A stretch of 5,114 bases of DNA from Bacteroidales bacterium. Its GTDB lineage: Bacteria; Bacteroidota; Bacteroidia; Bacteroidales; UBA7960. The position numbers were made by a program, and so were the translations under genes. Positions 1 to 5,114 of this stretch are shown here, piece by piece. The notes beneath the pieces were generated by a model. The model was given only the letters and a program-made list of their open reading frames with translations. It did not search any database and was not told where the DNA came from. Location: NCBI GenBank assembly GCA_003555385.1, contig PWHO01000033.1, forward strand, positions 1 through 5,114, in the 5' to 3' direction. Position 1 is the first letter of the stretch; every line of letters begins with the position of its first letter.

Positions 1-591
1 ATTCATGTTGTCCAGGCTGAGGTAGCACTTGCCGCTTATGGCCATACACAATGCCCCATGCACAAAAATCTCGAGTTTTACAGGTTCTCCGTAAGGGTCA
101 CGGATATCCTCTCTTTCTATGCCCTGTGCAATCTGGTGCACCTGTTCGAGACTTAGCTCCCGGGCCAAAACCATTACACTGGCATACCTGGAATAGAACC
201 TGACTTCTTCCAGGTTGGTGATATTGCACTGGGTTGACATATGTATTTTGACATCACGACTGCGGGCATATTCGATCACCGACACATCCGATACAATTAC
301 AGCGGTGATCCCAGCTTCTTTGGCCCGGTCTATTGTTTGCCGCATTACCGGTAATTCCTCATCGTAAATGATGGTATTGAGGGTCAGGTAAGACTTCACC
401 CCATGTTGTTTGCAGATACCGGTGATTCTTTGCAGGTCTTCCAGGGAGAAGTTCTGTGAGGAGCGACTGCGCATATTCAGCTTCCCGACCCCGAAATAAA
501 CGGAATCGGCCCCACCTTGTATGGCAGCCATTAATGATTCGTAAGATCCGGCCGGGGCCATGATTTCTATATCCTGTTTTCCGAAGTCCAT
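1..591 (-). CDS. U32-family protein (peptidase U32 / RNA-hydroxylase type), N-terminal part
   Basis: The first 197 codons of this gene are present; the rest lies beyond the left edge. The start is the ATG at 591-589. An in-frame TAA at 603-601 rules out any earlier start. The protein opens with MAPAGSYESL (residues 11-20) and GGADSVYFG (26-34), the barrel start typical of U32 proteins. Residues 174-192 fit the whole U32 signature E-x-F-x2-G-A-L-C-x4-G-x-C-x-L-S, with Cys182 and Cys189 intact. Characterised relatives include E. coli TrhP and RlhA, which act in tRNA and 23S rRNA hydroxylation, and UbiU/UbiV, which bind iron-sulfur clusters through cysteines of this region. A protease role (PrtC) is the older label. 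No signal peptide is visible, so it is probably cytoplasmic. The exact subgroup needs the missing C-terminal part. It is transcribed divergently from lipB. No Shine-Dalgarno sequence precedes the start. Confidence 0.93.
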   Translation of the reverse strand, partial: MDFGKQDIEIMAPAGSYESLMAAIQGGADSVYFGVGKLNMRSRSSQNFSLEDLQRITGICKQHGVKSYLTLNTIIYDEELPVMRQTIDRAKEAGITAVIVSDVSVIEYARSRDVKIHMSTQCNITNLEEVRFYSRYASVMVLARELSLEQVHQIAQGIEREDIRDPYGEPVKLEIFVHGALCMAISGKCYLSLDNMN

Positions 592-695
592 ATGCAGGAA
601 TTATGATGTACTGTTCATTGTAACTTGTTTCAGGTTCTGGTGAAGCTTATAATCCATATGGTTGAGTTATAAAATACTGTTAGTGAAAAATTCAA

Positions 696-851
696 ATGAT
701 AAAGGTAGTGGTTTTGTGTTTTCCGGCCGGGGAATATAATCAGTTGTATGACGTGACCTTGCGCTTGTATGAACTGCCCGGTGGGGTCCGGATGGTGACG
801 AGGCGTATATCGGATGAATGGTTGAAAACTTATATGTATTTTTGCAAATAA
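696..851 (+). CDS. possible small ORF, 51 residues, function unknown
   Basis: An ATG-started frame of 51 codons begins MIKVVVLCFPAGEY and ends in YMYFCK before TAA. It fills much of the spacer between the divergent U32 gene and lipB, and its stop lies 5 bases before the lipB start, so the two could be co-transcribed. The N-terminus is a hydrophobic strand-like stretch (VVVLCF) and the rest is mixed and basic (RMVTRR). I do not recognise a family. No Shine-Dalgarno sequence or clear TAnnTTTG promoter precedes it. Its length alone could occur by chance. The alternative is plain untranslated spacer. Confidence 0.3.
   Translation: MIKVVVLCFPAGEYNQLYDVTLRLYELPGGVRMVTRRISDEWLKTYMYFCK
837..844 (+). 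promoter_or_regulatory. candidate Bacteroidota -7 element before lipB
   Basis: TATTTTTG matches the Bacteroidota -7 consensus TAnnTTTG exactly. It would start transcription only about 8 bases before the lipB ATG at 857, giving a near-leaderless message. No TTG lies 17-23 bases upstream; the nearest, at 822-824, leaves a spacer of only 12. The motif is AT-rich and may be fortuitous. Confidence 0.25.
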
Positions 852-856
852 AAAAC

Positions 857-1567
857 ATGGCTGCGAAAAACAATAGCGTATTTTTTGAAGACCTTGATGT
901 GATCGATTATAAGGAGGCCTGGGATTATCAGGAAAAGCTTTTCAACCGCATCGTAGAACAAAAAGTATATAACCGCAATCATCCTGAAGATACCGCCTCT
1001 ACCGATAACCACCTGTTGTTTTGTGAACACCCCCATGTGTATACCCTGGGTAAAAACGGGTCTGAAAATAATTTGCTGGTGAATATGCTTGAACTTCAGC
1101 AGAAAGAGGCCACTTATTATAAGATCAACCGGGGAGGGGATATCACTTATCATGGACCTGGTCAGATAGTGGGATATCCGATCCTCGACCTGGATAATTT
1201 TTCGCCTGATATTCACCAATATGTGGCCAACATGGAGGAATCTATCATCCGCACCATTGCGGAGTATGGACTCAGCGGGGGACGTATGAAAGGGGCCTCA
1301 GGGGTGTGGCTTGATCCGGATCAGCCGTCAAAAGCAAGGAAGATATGTGCCATAGGCATCCGAAGCAGCCGATGGGTAACCATGCACGGGTTTGCCTTTA
1401 ATGTAAACACGGATCTGAGCTACTTTGAGCTGATCAACCCGTGTGGGTTTACCGATAAGAAAGCCACTTCCATGCAAGCAGAACTCGGCCGTCCTGTACC
1501 GATGGATGAAGTAAAGGTAAAGGTCAGAGATCACCTGGCTGAAATTATTGGAATGAAGCTGCCCTAG
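857..1567 (+). CDS. lipB: lipoyl(octanoyl) transferase LipB
   Basis: LipB moves the octanoyl group from octanoyl-acyl carrier protein onto the lysine of lipoyl domains (GcvH and the E2 subunits of 2-oxoacid dehydrogenases). LipA then inserts sulfur. It is cytoplasmic. The 236 residues carry the family blocks in order: LLFCEHPHVYTLGKNG (53-68), NRGGDITYHGPGQIVGYP (91-108), GGRMKGASGVW (141-151), RKICAIG (161-167) with the expected catalytic Lys162, MHGFAFNVN (176-184), and INPCGF (193-198) with the acyl-accepting Cys196. E. coli LipB uses Lys135 and Cys169 in the same blocks. The ATG at 857 was chosen because the frame from 818 adds 13 residues (MVENLYVFLQIKN) that lie before the usual family start and would overlap the small upstream ORF. 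No lipA is next to it. It converges on pepD. All key residues are intact. Confidence 0.96.
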   Translation: MAAKNNSVFFEDLDVIDYKEAWDYQEKLFNRIVEQKVYNRNHPEDTASTDNHLLFCEHPHVYTLGKNGSENNLLVNMLELQQKEATYYKINRGGDITYHGPGQIVGYPILDLDNFSPDIHQYVANMEESIIRTIAEYGLSGGRMKGASGVWLDPDQPSKARKICAIGIRSSRWVTMHGFAFNVNTDLSYFELINPCGFTDKKATSMQAELGRPVPMDEVKVKVRDHLAEIIGMKLP

Positions 1568-1569
1568 TT

Positions 1570-1600
1570 CGGTATTTATGCATTTCTATACCGGTGTTTT
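1570..1600 (+). terminator. possible lipB terminator hairpin
   Basis: Three bases after the lipB stop, CGGTAT (1570-1575) can pair with ATACCG (1588-1593), a 6-bp stem with a 12-base loop. TGTTTT (1594-1599) follows as a short T-rich tail. The stem is short and the loop long, so this is a weak intrinsic terminator. The stronger stem at 1658-1690 may back it up. Confidence 0.4.
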
Positions 1601-1607
1601 CCCTGAT

Positions 1608-1676
1608 AATGAACCCGGGCTTAACGTTATAATGAACCCGGGCTTAACGTTACAATGAACCCGGGCTTAACGTTAC
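1608..1676. repeat. three tandem copies of a 23-bp unit
   Basis: Copies lie at 1608-1630, 1631-1653 and 1654-1676 and are identical except the last base (t, c, c). Each begins AATGAACCCGGGCTT and continues AACGTTA. The unit therefore contains two palindromes, CCCGGG and TAACGTTA. A partial copy follows at 1677-1690, but with its core inverted (AAGCCCGGGTT). The array fills most of the 141-base gap between the convergent lipB and pepD genes. There are no unique spacers between copies, so this is not a CRISPR array. Confidence 0.93.
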
Positions 1677-1690
1677 AATAAGCCCGGGTT
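1658..1690. terminator. bidirectional stem-loop between lipB and pepD
   Basis: AACCCGGGCTTA (1658-1669) is the exact reverse complement of TAAGCCCGGGTT (1679-1690), giving a 12-bp GC-centred stem with a 9-base loop. The third copy of the 23-bp repeat supplies the left arm, and the inverted partial copy supplies the right arm. The right arm can equally pair with copy 1 or 2, so alternative, longer-looped hairpins are possible. A run of T is missing on either side (TTATTTGATT after it on plus), so termination is inferred from position and stem strength. Confidence 0.6.
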
Positions 1691-1708
1691 ATTTGATTCC
1701 GGATCATG

Positions 1709-3181
1709 TTACTTTTCTTCCGGCATCCTTTTGAGTATTTCCAGTGTGAGATCCCAGAATTTCTCCACGGTGCTGATTTCAATCGCCTCATCCGGTGAGT
1801 GGGCGCCTTTGATTGTCGGGCCATAGGAGATCATATCCATCCCCGGGTATTTTTCACCAATAATCCCGCATTCAAGTCCTGCGTGGATGGCCAGTACCTT
1901 GGGTTCCTCTTTAAAAAGGTCTGTATAAGCCTGCCGTGATACAGCCAGTATCGCAGAATCCATGTCGGGATTCCATCCCGGATAACCGTCACCTTGCTTA
2001 ACCTTTGCTTCAGCCAGCTGAAATACACTGCTTACCATGTCGGCAATGTCTTGCTTTCCTGTTTCCAGGGAGCTGCGCTGGCTTGTAACCACAATAATTT
2101 CGCGTGGGGTCATTTTGACAGATGCCAGGTTGGTGGATGTTTCCACCAGGTCCGGGATGTCGGGCGACATGGCCATTACACCGTGGGGGCATCCATAAAG
2201 TGAGTTCAGTAAGTTTTTTTGGGTCGGATAATCGATCAGTCCTTCCGGTATTACAGCTTCCCTGATATCAATTGTCAGCCCTGGTTCATTGGTTTTACTA
2301 GCCGCCTTGATTTCATTTCCCAAAGAATCAAATAACTCTTTCAGCCCGCTTTTGTGGCGTTTGGGTACTGTCAATGTGGCAAAAGCTTCCCGGGCGATGG
2401 CATTGTGCAGGTTGCCTCCCTTGAACTCTGCCAGGCGGATTTCATACATCCTTTCAGCATTCCACAACAGGCGGTTCAGGATTTTTATGGCATTCCCCCG
2501 CCCTTTATGAATGTCGTCACCTGAGTGGCCTCCTTTAAGCCCGGTAACGGAAACCTGGAAAGCTGTATGGTCGGCTTCCGTATTGACTTTTTCATAGGAG
2601 AAAGTAATCAGGGTGTCAATGCCGCCTGCACAACCGATAAAAAGTTCACCGTCGTCTTCGGAGTCCAGGTTAAGCAGTGTTTTACTTTTTATGAAACCTT
2701 TTCCCAGGTTGAAGGCTCCGGTCAGGCCGGTTTCCTCATCCACTGTGAATAAACATTCCAGCGGTCCGTGTTCGATGTCACCTGATTCCAGGATGGCCAG
2801 CTGGGCGGCAATGCCGATACCATCATCAGCACCCAGTGTGGTACCGTTTGCTTTCACCCAGCCATCAACAACCTTTGGCTGAATGGGGTCCTTGTCAAAG
2901 TCATGCTGCACATCTTCATTTTTTTCGCAAACCATATCTACGTGGCCTTGCAGAACCACGGAACGACGGTTTTCATAACCAGGGCTTGCCGGCTTGCGTA
3001 TAATCAGGTTACCGGCCTTATCCTGCTGGTATTCCAGCCCATGTTTGTTGGCGAAATCGATCAGGTAAGACAGGATACGTTCTTCTTTTTTCGAGGGGCG
3101 GGGGATTTGGCAGATTTCTTCAAACAATTCCCATATACGCCCGGGTTGTAATTTTCCCAATTCTTTCTTCATATGTTTCAT
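1709..3181 (-). CDS. pepD: cytosolic beta-Ala-His / aminoacyl-histidine dipeptidase, M20C family
   Basis: PepD is a two-metal dipeptidase that cleaves unblocked dipeptides, including Xaa-His, in the cytoplasm. From the ATG at 3181 the protein has 490 residues. The M20 core is complete: GHVDMVCEKN with His80 and Asp82, LGADDGIGIA with Asp119, VDEETGL with Glu149 and Glu150, NLDSED with Asp173, and GAHSPDE with His461. From family knowledge, His80, Asp119, Glu150, Asp173 and His461 bind the two metals, and Asp82 and Glu149 are catalytic. As I recall, these numbers equal those of Vibrio PepD, which supports this start. The block GLKGGHSGDDIHKGRGNA (214-231) lies in the inserted lid/dimerisation domain, roughly 187-400. 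An in-frame TTG at 3211 would add 10 residues with no family counterpart; ATG 3172 is another option. There is no signal peptide. It lies 205 bases downstream of the YitT-family gene and probably has its own promoter. Confidence 0.96.
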   Translation of the reverse strand: MKHMKKELGKLQPGRIWELFEEICQIPRPSKKEERILSYLIDFANKHGLEYQQDKAGNLIIRKPASPGYENRRSVVLQGHVDMVCEKNEDVQHDFDKDPIQPKVVDGWVKANGTTLGADDGIGIAAQLAILESGDIEHGPLECLFTVDEETGLTGAFNLGKGFIKSKTLLNLDSEDDGELFIGCAGGIDTLITFSYEKVNTEADHTAFQVSVTGLKGGHSGDDIHKGRGNAIKILNRLLWNAERMYEIRLAEFKGGNLHNAIAREAFATLTVPKRHKSGLKELFDSLGNEIKAASKTNEPGLTIDIREAVIPEGLIDYPTQKNLLNSLYGCPHGVMAMSPDIPDLVETSTNLASVKMTPREIIVVTSQRSSLETGKQDIADMVSSVFQLAEAKVKQGDGYPGWNPDMDSAILAVSRQAYTDLFKEEPKVLAIHAGLECGIIGEKYPGMDMISYGPTIKGAHSPDEAIEISTVEKFWDLTLEILKRMPEEK

Positions 3182-3253
3182 TTTTGGACCGGTCTCGCTG
3201 ATCGTTTTCAATCAGGGCACTTCATAAATGCCGAACCGGTTAAGGTCAACACA

Positions 3254-3287
3254 CGAAGATACAAAAATTAAGATGATATGCCGTCAA
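3254..3287 (-). promoter_or_regulatory. candidate pepD promoter
   Basis: On the minus strand a TTG (3287-3285) is followed after 23 bases by TATCTTCG (3261-3254), seven of eight positions of TAnnTTTG. The known Bacteroidota layout is TTG, 17-23 bases, TAnnTTTG, so the spacer is at the upper limit. Transcription would start near 3249, leaving a leader of roughly 70 bases before the pepD ATG. No operator-like repeat is clear. Confidence 0.4.
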
Positions 3288-3386
3288 CCGCCGTGGGTGA
3301 ATATTATCGGGAGATAACCACCGGGAAACATTATTGGGTAAAATCTCTATTGTGGTGTAATTGCCGGGAAAGCAGGCATAATCATT

Positions 3387-4259
3387 TTAATATTTGATCG
3401 GATCAAACCCCTGTCCGTAAACCCCCATTACATTGGCTACGGAAATAAAGGCTTCGGGATCTATTTCCTTTATGGTCCGGAACACGGTATTGGTTTCATA
3501 ACGCCGCACCACAACCATCAGCACTGCACTTTCTTCCTTGCTGTACCATCCCTGTCCGTTCAGCAGTGTCACACCGCGGCCGATCTCATTGGCTATATGC
3601 TCGGCGATTAATTCGTATTTCGGTGAGAAGATAAATAACTGTACACTCCGGCGGTGGCCCATCAGCAGCATATCAATGGAGTAGGAGGCAACAGCCATGG
3701 TTACGTATCCGTAAACCATCACTTCGAGCGACTGAAACAATAAATAGGATGAGGAGATGATCACAAGGTCAAGATAAAGGATTATCCTGCCATGGCTGAT
3801 ATTCCTGTATTTGTTGATGATCATGGCGATGATGTCCGTCCCGCCCGTGCTGGCACCCTGCGTAAAAACCAGGCCGATGGAGGCTCCGCCCAGTATGCCT
3901 CCGAGAATGGCCGACATAAAACGATCGTCTACAACCGGTTCAGTAATCAGGGGCTGAAGAATGGCAAAAAACAAGGCCAGTACCACGGCGCTGTATATGG
4001 TCCGGACGCCGAAACCCAGCCCGAGGCTTTTTACCCCGAACGACAACAGGATAATGTTCATCAGGATCAGTGTAATGGCTACAGGAATGCCCGTGGCGTA
4101 GTAGATCAGGGCTGATAATCCGGTTATGCCACCGCCCACGATCTCTGACGGGAGGAGGAATGCAGTCCAGGCCAGGGCATTGGCAAATAGTGCGATGGTT
4201 ATGATCCCATAGCTTCTGATGACTCCCCAAAAGGGGTGAGGTGACTTTTTCGCGGACAT
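3387..4259 (-). CDS. YitT-family integral membrane protein with C-terminal DUF2179
   Basis: The 290-residue protein has the two-part YitT architecture. Residues 15-200 hold about six hydrophobic segments (roughly 17-36, 43-57, 58-76, 86-105, 115-134 and 158-200, the last perhaps two helices). The family motif GASTGGTDIIA is at 136-146. Residues 204-290 form a soluble DUF2179-type domain: TLLNGQGWYSKEE (231-243), then VVVRRYE and EIDPEAFISV (265-274), ending in the usual GQGFDPIK. The transported substrate or role of this widespread family is not established, and nothing here fixes it. It acts in the inner membrane with the C-terminal domain probably cytosolic. The ATG at 4259 gives a short charged N-terminus before the first helix. 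No Shine-Dalgarno sequence is seen. It is separated from the upstream SusE/F-like gene by a strong terminator, so it is probably a separate transcript. No clear terminator follows it, so some read-through into pepD is possible. Confidence 0.94.
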   Translation of the reverse strand: MSAKKSPHPFWGVIRSYGIITIALFANALAWTAFLLPSEIVGGGITGLSALIYYATGIPVAITLILMNIILLSFGVKSLGLGFGVRTIYSAVVLALFFAILQPLITEPVVDDRFMSAILGGILGGASIGLVFTQGASTGGTDIIAMIINKYRNISHGRIILYLDLVIISSSYLLFQSLEVMVYGYVTMAVASYSIDMLLMGHRRSVQLFIFSPKYELIAEHIANEIGRGVTLLNGQGWYSKEESAVLMVVVRRYETNTVFRTIKEIDPEAFISVANVMGVYGQGFDPIKY

Positions 4260-4284
4260 AATGATAAGGTGCTGATATTTTTTG

Positions 4285-4292
4285 CAAAATTA
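4285..4292 (-). promoter_or_regulatory. candidate -7 element for the YitT-family gene
   Basis: TAATTTTG on the minus strand matches TAnnTTTG exactly. Transcription would start near 4279, about 20 bases before the ATG at 4259. No TTG lies at the -33 position, where the GC-rich terminator loop falls instead, so the upstream half is missing or replaced. The element abuts the terminator of the preceding gene. Confidence 0.45.
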
Positions 4293-4295
4293 TAA

Positions 4296-4333
4296 ATAAA
4301 AAAGCAGCGACGGGCGGGTCGCTGCTTTTTTAT
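4296..4333 (-). terminator. strong intrinsic terminator after the SusE/F-like gene
   Basis: GCAGCGAC and GTCGCTGC form an 8-bp GC-rich stem (4304-4311 with 4318-4325) around a 6-base loop. Six A and six T extend it to 14 bp, and two more A-T pairs (4296-4297 with 4332-4333) to 16 bp. Read on the minus strand it ends in six U, a textbook intrinsic terminator 42 bases after the SusE/F-like stop codon. The symmetric A and T tracts would let it work on the plus strand too, though no plus-strand gene ends here. Confidence 0.92.
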
Positions 4334-4334
4334 G

Positions 4335-4352
4335 AAATCTTCTCAAAGATTT
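4335..4352 (-). other. small AT-rich hairpin in the 3' untranslated region
   Basis: AAATCTT (4335-4341) and AAGATTT (4346-4352) form a perfect 7-bp stem with a 4-base loop. It lies between the SusE/F-like stop codon and the main terminator, so the transcript would carry two hairpins in a row. It is weak by itself and may only help protect the 3' end. Confidence 0.4.
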
Positions 4353-4374
4353 AATTAACAATCCTTGTTCCGGG

Positions 4375-5114
4375 TTAATCTGCTATGAGTTCATAAACGT
4401 AAGATGGTCCTGAAAAGTCAAGGATAACTGTGTATGTTCCTGCCTGGTCAACCACGATGTTGGGGCCATCATAGGAAAGTTCTTCCTCTCCTGCGGCGGC
4501 TCCGAGGTTGATGCCCCAGTCATTGTTGGCCCGGAATTTGAATTCGCCGGCACTGAGGGACGTGGTAGCTGTGTACCGAACTTTCCAGGTGTCATCGAAG
4601 TATTCGGTATCCAATTCCATCATGACATCATCTTCCCAACCTGCTGCGGCCTCTCCGATCATACCCCATTCGGTGCGTACGAATTCATAAGTCATGTTAT
4701 TCAGGTTTACGTTAATCTTGTAAACACCGGCTTCTCCAGCTACAATATTGGCACCACCCGGATCAAGCGTGCCATCTGCACCGTCGTCACCCCAGTTTTC
4801 ATCCCATCCCAGTTCGGTAGCAAATTTGAATTCATTGTTGGCTTCAGGGAAATAAAGGTAACCTTCATAGATATCTTCTCCTTCTGCAGAATAAAGCACG
4901 GTGTTTTCATTACCGACGTCCCATCCCTGGTGTGCTCCGGGGACAAAGAGTATGTCGAATTCAGGCACCGACTCATAGGTGGTGATTGATACATCCACAG
5001 GGTCGGAGTGTAGCCAGGTGTGGTCAGAAGCAGTGGTCAGAAAAGCCCTGACGCGAAACGAAACTTCACCGGTTTCAAATGGTTCCACGCCCATTCGGGT
5101 GAGCAACTGGTTCA
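4375..5114 (-). CDS. SusE/SusF-family outer membrane glycan-binding protein, C-terminal part
   Basis: The last 245 codons are present; the 5' part lies beyond the right edge. The TTG at 5106 is not a start, because the frame stays open to the edge. The first ~45 residues (TGEVSFRVRAFL, DPVDVSITTYE) look like the end of the beta-sandwich domain of the SusE N-terminal region. Two related beta-rich modules follow (4947-4678 and 4665-4387). They share a GW near the start (GAHQGW, AAAGW), EFKF then Trp (EFKFATELGW, EFKFRANNDW), a GANIV/GPNIV step and AGVYK/AGTYT. This matches tandem starch-binding-type modules of SusE and SusF, surface lipoproteins that hold polysaccharide beside the SusC/SusD pair. 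The lipoprotein signal would be in the missing part. The protein is very acidic and rich in Trp and Tyr. The strong terminator behind it marks the end of the operon. Which glycan is bound cannot be told from this piece. Confidence 0.87.
   Translation of the reverse strand, partial: NQLLTRMGVEPFETGEVSFRVRAFLTTASDHTWLHSDPVDVSITTYESVPEFDILFVPGAHQGWDVGNENTVLYSAEGEDIYEGYLYFPEANNEFKFATELGWDENWGDDGADGTLDPGGANIVAGEAGVYKINVNLNNMTYEFVRTEWGMIGEAAAGWEDDVMMELDTEYFDDTWKVRYTATTSLSAGEFKFRANNDWGINLGAAAGEEELSYDGPNIVVDQAGTYTVILDFSGPSYVYELIAD

Noticed and set aside
625..653. Sigma-70-like pair TTGTTT, 17 bases, TATAAT on the plus strand (and a second TATAAT at 735-740)
   Set aside because: The Bacteroidota housekeeping sigma factor uses a different consensus, and the -35 half matches only three of six positions; likely chance in AT-rich spacer.
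818..856. Longer lipB start giving 13 extra residues
   Set aside because: The added residues precede the usual LipB N-terminus, overlap the small ORF, and the candidate -7 element at 837-844 would lie inside them; ATG 857 is the better start.
3182..3211. TTG start for pepD at 3211
   Set aside because: It adds 10 residues with no family match. Starting at ATG 3181 puts the metal and catalytic residues at the numbering I recall for Vibrio PepD.
3311..3356. Interleaved short inverted repeats (GAGAT/ATCTC and ACCAC/GTGGT) suggesting a pseudoknot
   Set aside because: Both stems are only 5 bp with long loops; such pairs are expected by chance in 200 bases, and no known riboswitch or leader motif is evident.
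3278..3397. 39-codon plus-strand ORF in the pepD/YitT spacer
   Set aside because: It runs antisense into the 3' end of the YitT-family gene, has no recognisable product and no start signal, and is short enough to be chance.
3792..4115. 107-codon plus-strand ORF antisense to the YitT-family gene
   Set aside because: It is a shadow frame of a well-conserved membrane protein gene; its translation is low-complexity polar sequence with no family features.
4224..4235. Palindrome CCCCAAAAGGGG near the start of the YitT-family gene
   Set aside because: It lies within codons for the N-terminus, pairs only four bases and has no supporting operator context.

Overview
The window looks like chromosomal DNA from a member of the Bacteroidota, probably an environmental Bacteroidales-type organism; the genus cannot be fixed. 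The evidence is a SusE/SusF-type glycan-binding outer membrane protein, a PepD and LipB of the kinds seen in that phylum, starts without Shine-Dalgarno sequences but with A-rich leaders, and promoter candidates of the Bacteroidota TAnnTTTG type. No mobile element, CRISPR array, tRNA or rRNA was seen.

Layout, left to right. The minus-strand 5' part of a U32-family gene (1-591) runs off the left edge. A 265-base divergent spacer follows, holding a possible 51-codon ORF (696-851). Next is lipB (857-1567, plus), the octanoyltransferase of lipoate synthesis. It converges on pepD (1709-3181, minus), an M20C cytosolic dipeptidase. The gap between them holds a short terminator-like hairpin, three tandem copies of a 23-bp unit, and an inverted partial fourth copy that makes a strong bidirectional stem-loop.

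Upstream of pepD, in the same orientation, is a YitT-family membrane protein gene (3387-4259). Before it on the minus strand is the 3' end of a SusE/SusF-family gene (4375-5114, running off the right edge), separated from it by a textbook intrinsic terminator at 4296-4333. A TAnnTTTG promoter element for the YitT gene abuts that terminator.

The genes do not form one pathway. LipB and PepD are housekeeping functions. The U32 protein is probably an RNA-hydroxylation-type enzyme rather than a protease. The SusE/F-like protein is the tail of a polysaccharide-utilisation operon whose SusC/SusD partners would lie beyond position 5114. No new multi-gene system was found. The least explained pieces are the repeat/terminator array between lipB and pepD and the small ORF before lipB.
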